The notes under the pieces are model-generated. The model made no database searches and had not been told where the DNA came from. It worked only from the letters and a program-made list of their open reading frames with translations. Below are positions 58,190 through 64,000 of a stretch of DNA of 64,000 nucleotides, one piece after another. This stretch comes from Yamadazyma tenuis (lineage: Eukaryota > Ascomycota > Pichiomycetes > Serinales > Debaryomycetaceae): assembly GCF_029203305.1 (NCBI RefSeq), contig NC_089463.1, forward strand, positions 823,001 to 887,000, written 5' to 3'. The position numbers and the translations under genes are program-made. Each line of letters opens with the position of its first letter. Position 1 is the first letter of the stretch.

Positions 58190-59143
58190 ATGTCAGTCAT
58201 ACTTGCATCTGCTGGATACGACCATACAATTCGATTCTGGGATGCCTTGACAGGGGTATGCTCACGAACTATCCAACATTCTGATTCTCAAGTCAACCGA
58301 CTTGAAATCACCAATGACAAACGTTATCTCGCAGCCGCTGGAAACTTGTATGTTCGATTATATGACATCCGCCAAGTGGGAAACAGTGGGAATACGCATT
58401 CCACAACTTCGACTAATACTGACTCTAACCCTGTGATGACTTTTGAGGGACACACCAACAATGTGACGTCGATTCAATTTCAGATTGAAAACAAGTGGAT
58501 GGTATCATCTCTGGAAGATGGATACGTTAAAGTATGGGACGTCAGAGCCCCACTGGTTCAACGGAGCTATAAACATAATTGTCCTGTCAACGAAGTGGTG
58601 ATACATCCAAACCAAGGAGAGCTTTTAAGTTGTGATCAAGATGGTAACATTCGAGTATGGGATTTGGGGGAGAACCAGTGTACTCATCACCTAATTCCCG
58701 AGGATGACGTACCCATTAATTCACTTACGGTAGCTAGTGATGGTTCGATGCTAGTAGCTGGAAACAATAAGGGTAACTGTTATGTGTGGAACATGCTGAC
58801 CCAAAAGGATATCACCACCCTCACACCGGTTACCAAATTTCGGTCACATCTGAAATATATTACCCGTGTGGTGTTATCCACTGATATGAAGCATTTGGCC
58901 ACTTGCTCGGCTGATCACACGGCCCGTATTTGGGCCACAGACCAAAACTTTGCCTTGGAGACCACTCTTCAAGGTCATCAGAGATGGGTTTGGGATTGCG
59001 CATTCAGTGCTGATGGTGCTTACTTAGTCACTGCCTGCTCTGATCACTATGTGCGGTTGTGGGACTTAAGTAATAGTGAAACAGTGCGCCAGTATAATGG
59101 CCATCATAAAGGTGCGGTTTGTGTTGCCTTGAACGATGTTTGA
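58190..59143 (+). CDS. LST8: TOR complex subunit Lst8
   Basis: Lst8 is the WD40 subunit common to TORC1 and TORC2 that stabilises the TOR kinase domain. The product is 317 residues (303 in S. cerevisiae). Seven WD40 repeats fill the protein, beginning MSVILASAGYDHTIRFWDAL and including LAAAGNLYVRLYDIR, VSSLEDGYVKVWDVR, SCDQDGNIRVWDLG and LVTACSDHYVRLWDLS. A short Ser/Thr/Asn insertion lies between blades 2 and 3 (residues 68-82). It converges on RFX1, with 44 bp between the stop codons. Confidence 0.94.
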   Translation: MSVILASAGYDHTIRFWDALTGVCSRTIQHSDSQVNRLEITNDKRYLAAAGNLYVRLYDIRQVGNSGNTHSTTSTNTDSNPVMTFEGHTNNVTSIQFQIENKWMVSSLEDGYVKVWDVRAPLVQRSYKHNCPVNEVVIHPNQGELLSCDQDGNIRVWDLGENQCTHHLIPEDDVPINSLTVASDGSMLVAGNNKGNCYVWNMLTQKDITTLTPVTKFRSHLKYITRVVLSTDMKHLATCSADHTARIWATDQNFALETTLQGHQRWVWDCAFSADGAYLVTACSDHYVRLWDLSNSETVRQYNGHHKGAVCVALNDV

Positions 59144-59187
59144 ACTGGCTTGTATAATAAAAGCCTATCTATCTATACATGCGATTT

Positions 59188-61443
59188 TCACGTTTCCAAG
59201 TCTAGAATCATTGGTGACATTTCCACCTTGATAATGTCACCAAAAGTTTTTTCAAAGGAGCTGTCAAACGTTCTATCAAAGGACCTGTTTATATACTTGT
59301 CCATAGATTTGTCAAACGATTTGTCGGATGGCTCGGTTCTTTCACTAGATTTATCTGATCTTCCTTCCAGTTTTAAATGGTAGTTTCCGGGTGGGCCTTT
59401 GGGTTCTTCCTTTATATCAGAAATATTATTATATTTGGCTCCGCCAGAAAAGCTTTGGCAAAATCTGGATATATCCAACAAGTCCGTAGTATAGAAGTCT
59501 GGCCCAGTATTGTCGTACTGGGTATCTGACTCACTAAATCCAAGTAGTCCACCTAGTTCTAAGTAGAGGTTCATAAACTCTTCAATCCAGATCTTTAATG
59601 GGATATAATGTCCACTACTGACGTTTTTTTCTGCTAGCAGGCGGAAAATATCACTTATGAGGGCACTTAAGTGGACTTTGAAGAATCGCACATCAACCTT
59701 CAAATCATCAAACAAGTTGTTAACCAAACTCTGTATGTTTTTAAAAGCAAATGTGTTGAATAGCGTGGGGACACTATTCTTGAAAATGTAAATTAATTTG
59801 CTTAGAATCAACGAGTTGAAAGGAAGTTTTCCGATTAAAAGATCAAAGTCTATTTTCTTGTAGGCCTGTTTTAACTCTCTTGTTCGAACCGGTTCATTTT
59901 CAAGTTTGACTCGAAGTCGAAAATTTACCTCCATTAGACTGATCAATCGGTTAAGGCATCTCACAAAATGTGCCCCACATTTTGCCTTTAGATCCACTAA
60001 TTTAGCTGGAAGTTTGTTATTGATAGCTCCTATTAGTTTAGGGCAGAATTGGGCACTCATATACTTTAGATTGTCGACAAGTTCTAGAGTTTGAAGCCAA
60101 TTGTCACCTTTAAATGAGATATCACAAAAGGTGTTGGCAATCACCTTTATCATGAGTTTATAAGTGACCATATCACAGTTACAAACCCACTCAAATACCG
60201 ATTCTTGTACAAATAATTTGAACACTGGTGTCGTTAGTATGGTAGTGAACATTTGAAAATTATTTAAAACCGAATCCAATCTTAAAAATCGGAACCCTTC
60301 AAACATCAATGAATTGTTAATTTTGCACAACGAATATAGCGTATCAGCAATATCTAAGTCCGCATCTGGGGGTAAATAAGGATAAATTGGAGGAATTTCA
60401 ATGGGATTACTAAGATTATGACTCTTGAGATCTCTTTTAATCAACTGAAATAGGTCCGGGAGAAACTTGTAGCTTATTATTTCCACCTTTTCCGAGATTA
60501 ATTTGTCGGTGGAAGTAGGCAGGCCTTTTTGATTATAAAATTGATATTCGTCTATCAACTCATTATCGTTGATAAGCTTGATACCACAATAATGGTATTT
60601 AGACAGGCCTCTAACACCAAGCCTTCGTATTGTGAGATTGGGGAATAAGACTCTAATCAATTTTCCTAGATTAGCAGGACTTAAGGGAAACAAGTTGAAG
60701 TTGGAGTAGAAATGCACATACTTGGAGTAAACCCTATTTCTAGTGACCACCGACGTAGGACTGATCTCACAATTGTTCAAGAGCCAGATCATTCCAAAGA
60801 CCTGTCGTTTAGCCTCCTTGGATAACTTCCTTGATAGTATTGTCTTGGTGGTCTCATGACTTTCTGGAACTTGAACCGTGTCTTTATCTTCTGTTTCAAT
60901 CTTCTTCAAGTGGTGAATAATAGGCTCTATTTCAATCAGAAGCGAGTTATATGCGATGACCTTCATTTCCTTGTCGGAACTCAAACTTTGGGACCCGGAG
61001 TCTCTTCTCCTTTTTTTGGGCGAAGCTTCAAATATTGGCTGCGTAGAATCATGTCTTCTATGAGACCTCCACTCCTCTACCTGTGAAGAAGGGGTTGATG
61101 GAGAGAGTTCATGCTCATTGTTATGGGATGCTGTGGTTACTCCTGTGTTGATGGAAGTCTCTATTATTTGGGGATCAGGGTCATACTCATGTTCTAGAAT
61201 TGGCAATGCCATATCTAACACATCTGCGTCATCATAAGATATGGCCAATGGTGGCTGATGATGGAGTTGACGCTGGTGTTGGTGTGTAGAACGTGAGAGC
61301 TCAAGGCTCAACGCTTGTTGATTGAAGAGAATTAACTCATTATCGACATCAAAACGGGGAGATCGAGAATCAAAGTCAGGAGATTCTGATTCGGTGGAAG
61401 ACTTGTTTGATGTGTAATCAAAGTATTCGTTGAAATTATTCAT
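59188..61443 (-). CDS. RFX1: RFX-family transcription factor Rfx1/Crt1
   Basis: Rfx1/Crt1 represses DNA-damage-inducible genes through X-box sites. The ATG at 61443 (MNNFNEYFDYTSNKSSTES) is chosen, giving 751 residues; the open frame continues 101 codons upstream but that part is Phe-rich and T-tract-derived, like a leader. The RFX DNA-binding domain lies at about 205-280: GMIWLLNNCEISPTSVV, RVYSKYVHFYSNFN, LGKLIRVLFPNLTIRRLGVR and GLSKYHYCGI. The C-terminal extended dimerisation regions follow (about 330-650). The last 50 residues carry repeated (K/R)SFD-like units. CUG yeasts can carry Rfx1 and Rfx2 paralogues, so the exact name is tentative. Confidence 0.88.
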   Translation of the reverse strand: MNNFNEYFDYTSNKSSTESESPDFDSRSPRFDVDNELILFNQQALSLELSRSTHQHQRQLHHQPPLAISYDDADVLDMALPILEHEYDPDPQIIETSINTGVTTASHNNEHELSPSTPSSQVEEWRSHRRHDSTQPIFEASPKKRRRDSGSQSLSSDKEMKVIAYNSLLIEIEPIIHHLKKIETEDKDTVQVPESHETTKTILSRKLSKEAKRQVFGMIWLLNNCEISPTSVVTRNRVYSKYVHFYSNFNLFPLSPANLGKLIRVLFPNLTIRRLGVRGLSKYHYCGIKLINDNELIDEYQFYNQKGLPTSTDKLISEKVEIISYKFLPDLFQLIKRDLKSHNLSNPIEIPPIYPYLPPDADLDIADTLYSLCKINNSLMFEGFRFLRLDSVLNNFQMFTTILTTPVFKLFVQESVFEWVCNCDMVTYKLMIKVIANTFCDISFKGDNWLQTLELVDNLKYMSAQFCPKLIGAINNKLPAKLVDLKAKCGAHFVRCLNRLISLMEVNFRLRVKLENEPVRTRELKQAYKKIDFDLLIGKLPFNSLILSKLIYIFKNSVPTLFNTFAFKNIQSLVNNLFDDLKVDVRFFKVHLSALISDIFRLLAEKNVSSGHYIPLKIWIEEFMNLYLELGGLLGFSESDTQYDNTGPDFYTTDLLDISRFCQSFSGGAKYNNISDIKEEPKGPPGNYHLKLEGRSDKSSERTEPSDKSFDKSMDKYINRSFDRTFDSSFEKTFGDIIKVEMSPMILDLET

Positions 61444-62650
61444 ACATAAATCTTCAAATGTGTGGGAATGTGACGGAGAATGCTTGGGAGATGCTGATTT
61501 TTGTACCTGGTGCAAGGTGTTTTTTTCTATATGAAGTGTCAAGAAGAAGAAAAGGAAAATAAAAAAATGTGTGAATGTAGGAAATAGAGAGAAATATGAA
61601 TTGGGAATTGAACAAAACAATAGATAGAATGGGCTACAGCGGTACCCAATCTTGAGGTAGCCCTTACCGAAACAGCCGTAACGTACTATATAACTGGTAA
61701 TGTCTCCCACTTGGTGGGCTAATTGTCTCGACCCTGTAATAGCCATCTACCATCCTCTACGACTTATTTATAAACATGCTGTGGACAGCCATGAGATCTG
61801 CAACCACCCTCGTAGAAAAATAATTAAACTATACACTCCAATATTTGGTGATGAGATGATAGAATCGTACCAGATGGCGGCTAAAAACAGTGTTTGTTTA
61901 TGTAGAAATTAGAATGTTTATGACCCTCAAATCAGCTGGATCACTCAGATCACACTCATTGAAGAGGGTCTCACCTGGCACTTCGATCCCATTGTTCTAA
62001 ATGGTTAAGGTCATCTTCATTGATCTATATTCTGCGGCGACAATACTGCAATCATCCTGCGTTTGTTTATTCTTTTTTCTTCTGTTGGTTGAATCAGGAA
62101 AAAGTTTCAAATCCGATGTTTACAAAACATCGCCAATATCACTACCTAATCCGGTAATGCGTATATTTCAAAAACCACCAATGTTGAAGATTAGTGCACC
62201 AGAACCAAGTAAATGAACTAGATTCCGGCTGTTGTTCCTTAGATTACGGGAATAAGGGTCCCATCACCCTTAGCTGTAGGGTTTACCTCTGGGTTGCCTG
62301 CCACTTGTTTCCTAAACGCAGTTACCCTCTGTCCTTTGCCCTTGCACTCGAACCATTCTTATAAGTGGTTTGAGTTACAAATCTATATTGCATTGAGGTT
62401 TGATGGGCCGCCCTCCTTTTGTAAGTCTGCTTGCTTAATAGCTTTTTTAGATATTAATACTTCAGTCTTATAACATCTACTAGCATTCTCTTGAAGTTGT
62501 TATCGTTTCTAATGCTATCGATACCCAGTCATCTAACTTCGATGGTCTCTATACATATGGTTTTCTTGTTGTCTGTTTCGTTTCCAACTGAATCATTTGG
62601 ATCCAGGCCAAGCACATCCCAATCTATCGGTTCACGCACGCCGAAACTCC

Positions 62651-62660
62651 CTCATCTCGC
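62651..62660. promoter_or_regulatory. PAC-like element upstream of RLP7
   Basis: CTCATCTCGC is the exact reverse complement of GCGAGATGAG found upstream of UTP21/DUS3 at 15343-15352. It lies 43 bp before the RLP7 ATG. PAC elements (GATGAG core) mark ribosome-biogenesis genes in yeasts. Confidence 0.6.
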
Positions 62661-62667
62661 ATAGCTT

Positions 62668-62677
62668 TGAAAATTTT
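62668..62677. promoter_or_regulatory. RRPE-like element upstream of RLP7
   Basis: TGAAAATTTT resembles the rRNA-processing element (TGAAAAATTTT) one base short. It lies 8 bp from the PAC-like decamer and 26 bp before the start codon, the pairing typical of ribosome-biogenesis promoters. Confidence 0.55.
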
Positions 62678-62702
62678 AATTCTCATCTCAAGTAACTACA
62701 CT

Positions 62703-63512
62703 ATGGCTATTTTAAATTCTAACCCAGAAGTTCTCTTACGCAAGAGAAAAGACAAAGATAGAAAGAGGTTGGAGAAACAAGAGCAGGCCCAGCAAAGAGA
62801 GTTGGAAAAGTTGAAAAAGCAAAAGATCCAATCAAAGAAATTCATTAGAGCCGAGACCCTCGTCTCCAACCATTTATCTAAACAATTAGAATCCAAGAGA
62901 GTTAAGAACATTACCAAGTTCGAAAACCAGAAGTCAAACAATACTATATCCTCCACGTCGACCAACATAGAAGATGAAAAGCTTATTTTTGTCATCAGAA
63001 TACCAAACCATGTTAAGGGTGTGAAGATTCCCAATAAAGCCTCTAAAGTGTTGAGAGTGTTGAGATTAGAAACCGTCAACAACGGTATGTTTATGAAGTT
63101 GAATGAAACCACCAAGCCTTTGCTTAAATTGATCCACCCTTATGTTGTATATGGTACTCCATCTATCCAATCAATCCGTCAATTATTTCAAAAAAGAGGT
63201 TCCATTAAAGATGAAGAAGGTAAAATAATCAAGTTGGATAACAACGAGCTTGTTGAAAATAAGTTCGAAGAAGTGGGGATCATTTGCATAGAAGATTTAA
63301 TCCAAGAATTATGTAATTTGTCTGAGAACTTCTTGGACATCACCAGCTGGTTGATTCCTTTCAAATTGAACTTACCAGTTAGTGGATACGGACCTCAATC
63401 CAAACTTGCGAAGTTAAAGTTGGCCCAACAATCAAAGAGAAATGTTAGTCTCAATGGGAATATAAGCTTAAAAGAGGTCGATATCGACAAATTGATTGAC
63501 GAACAAAATTAA
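62703..63512 (+). CDS. RLP7: Ribosome biogenesis protein Rlp7 (uL30-like)
   Basis: Rlp7 is a nucleolar paralogue of ribosomal protein L7 needed for ITS2 processing of pre-60S particles. The ATG at 62703 (MAILNSNPEVLLRKRKDKDR) is used; twelve codons upstream start with TTG. The product is 269 residues (322 in S. cerevisiae), shorter because the acidic internal insertion is reduced. The basic N-terminal region (10-60) is coiled coil. The L30-like core starts near 100 with FVIRIPNHVKGVKIPNKASK and includes LLKLIHPYVVYGTPSIQSIR, IICIEDLIQELCNL and SGYGPQSKLAKLKL. LNSNPE and the C-terminal EVDIDKLI separate it from Rpl7. PAC- and RRPE-like sites lie just upstream. Confidence 0.93.
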   Translation: MAILNSNPEVLLRKRKDKDRKRLEKQEQAQQRELEKLKKQKIQSKKFIRAETLVSNHLSKQLESKRVKNITKFENQKSNNTISSTSTNIEDEKLIFVIRIPNHVKGVKIPNKASKVLRVLRLETVNNGMFMKLNETTKPLLKLIHPYVVYGTPSIQSIRQLFQKRGSIKDEEGKIIKLDNNELVENKFEEVGIICIEDLIQELCNLSENFLDITSWLIPFKLNLPVSGYGPQSKLAKLKLAQQSKRNVSLNGNISLKEVDIDKLIDEQN

Positions 63513-63610
63513 ACGATAAATATTGGCATATAGATATTTTGTATCCCCAAATTATATTTCATGGAATCTGCGCTACAGAATTGTTCTTTTCTCGATTATT
63601 TCCTTCAGTG

Positions 63611-63617
63611 TCACGTG
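63611..63617. promoter_or_regulatory. Cbf1-type site upstream of DCC1
   Basis: TCACGTG lies 67 bp before the DCC1 ATG and fits the Cbf1 site. An MCB-like core, gcgcgt, follows near 63654, which would suit a replication gene, but it lacks the full ACGCGT. Confidence 0.4.
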
Positions 63618-63683
63618 TTTCACTATCTCATCTCTGATCAAACAATTGTAAAAGCGCGTCTCGTTCTCCATCAACATATAGCT

Positions 63684-64000
63684 ATGACAGTCAAGTCTAC
63701 ATATACTCCCCAGTCATTTGAGTTATACCAGCAGCTCCAGCCACAAACGGCATATACATATAAGCTTATTCAGCTTCCACCCGAACTTTTGTCATGCATT
63801 GAAGCAAAATCTCCCCTTAACATCAAATCGTCTCGCTTGAAGAACGACCTCACCTTGGTATCTCAGGATAAAACATGGAAGCTTCGTCAAATGGATCAAA
63901 CGGATACAGTGCTTCTTATGGATTGTAATGTGGTTCCTGGCTCTCTTGTTGGCCTTACAAACTTGCCCTATGAGTATGAATTAGTATCCACCAAAATACT
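63684..64000 (+). CDS. DCC1: Sister-chromatid cohesion protein Dcc1, 5' part
   Basis: Dcc1 is a subunit of the alternative clamp loader Ctf18-Dcc1-Ctf8-RFC, needed for cohesion and PCNA loading. The frame starts at ATG 63684 (MTVKSTYTPQSFELY) and runs open to the window edge, covering about 105 residues of a protein usually near 380. The stretch YKLIQLPPELLSCIEA, then LVSQDKTWKLRQMDQTDTVL and LLMDCNVVP, matches the Dcc1 N-terminal domain. The gene lies 171 bp after RLP7 on the same strand. It is truncated by the window, not broken. Confidence 0.88.
   Translation, partial: MTVKSTYTPQSFELYQQLQPQTAYTYKLIQLPPELLSCIEAKSPLNIKSSRLKNDLTLVSQDKTWKLRQMDQTDTVLLMDCNVVPGSLVGLTNLPYEYELVSTKI

Larger units (their letters stand above)
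61444..62702. other. Divergent intergenic region, RFX1 and RLP7 promoters
   Basis: 1259 bp. A 71-codon ATG frame at 62001-62216 has one hydrophobic stretch (SCVCLFFFLLLVE) but otherwise looks random. A GTACGT donor-like hexamer in the RFX1 upstream frame (61681-61686, minus) has no convincing branch site, so I do not call an intron. RLP7-proximal elements are listed separately. Confidence 0.5.

Noticed and set aside
61444..61746. Upstream extension of RFX1 by 101 residues, or a 5' exon using the GTACGT donor at 61681-61686
   Set aside because: The extension is Phe-rich and derived from T tracts. No branch site near a suitable acceptor was found, so it reads as leader.
62001..62216. 71-codon ORF with a hydrophobic stretch between RFX1 and RLP7
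   Set aside because: It has an ATG but no family resemblance, and the downstream half looks random. Retained only as a note on the intergenic region.

Overview
The window is nuclear DNA from a budding yeast, most likely a member of the CUG-Ser1 clade (Candida/Debaryomyces/Scheffersomyces/Meyerozyma-type). Genes are densely packed, almost all intronless and spread over both strands, and nearly every conserved one has a clear yeast orthologue. The clade call rests on TTG-dominated leucine usage and on CTG codons at positions where serine is expected, for example SEC9 codon 254 and PEX6 codon 647. Leucines encoded by CTG should therefore probably be read as serine.

Layout. 1-9 kb: SEC26 (partial, -), a serine-rich orphan (-), a small orphan (-), SEC9 (+) and an MFS sugar-porter-family transporter (+). 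9-20 kb: VAM6/VPS39 (-), UTP21 (-), DUS3 (+), YET3 (-) and an ECM3-like PIN/auxin-carrier family protein (-). 20-30 kb: an orphan (-) with a perfect early-cell-cycle box upstream, POB3 (-), HOM2 (+), RKM5 (+), RXT3 (+), a Gag1-clamp-like protein (+), a coiled-coil protein (-) and an unrecognised helical protein (+). 30-42 kb: RPL31 with its intron, PEX6, MDJ2 (-), CDC19, COQ5, tRNA-Cys(GCA) and AIM14 (-). 42-51 kb: a 2.8-kb gene-poor interval, an Ada/AraC-type regulator interrupted by an in-frame TAA, an SFL1-type HSF-domain factor (-), SOK1 and a small membrane protein (-). 51-64 kb: SAT4, CDC28, LGE1, IFA38, SIS1, LST8, RFX1 (-), RLP7 and DCC1 (partial).

Most genes are housekeeping: vesicle traffic, ribosome biogenesis, chromatin, glycolysis, coenzyme Q, peroxisome import and cell cycle. 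Several promoters carry sites that match gene function. These are a Gcn4 site at HOM2, MCB/SCB sites at POB3, an HSE at SIS1, a Gal4-type CGG-N11-CCG at CDC19, Tbf1 and HomolD-like sites at RPL31, and an identical PAC-like decamer at UTP21/DUS3 and RLP7.

The most unusual locus is 41.5-45.7 kb. A bacterial Ada-type four-cysteine domain and an AraC helix-turn-helix lie in one reading frame but are separated by a single TAA. The large upstream interval contains a cluster of a repeated heptamer, a 19-bp-phased triplet repeat and a short palindrome. This is the best candidate for something undescribed. Identities were assigned by reading translated sequences against remembered families; no search was run.
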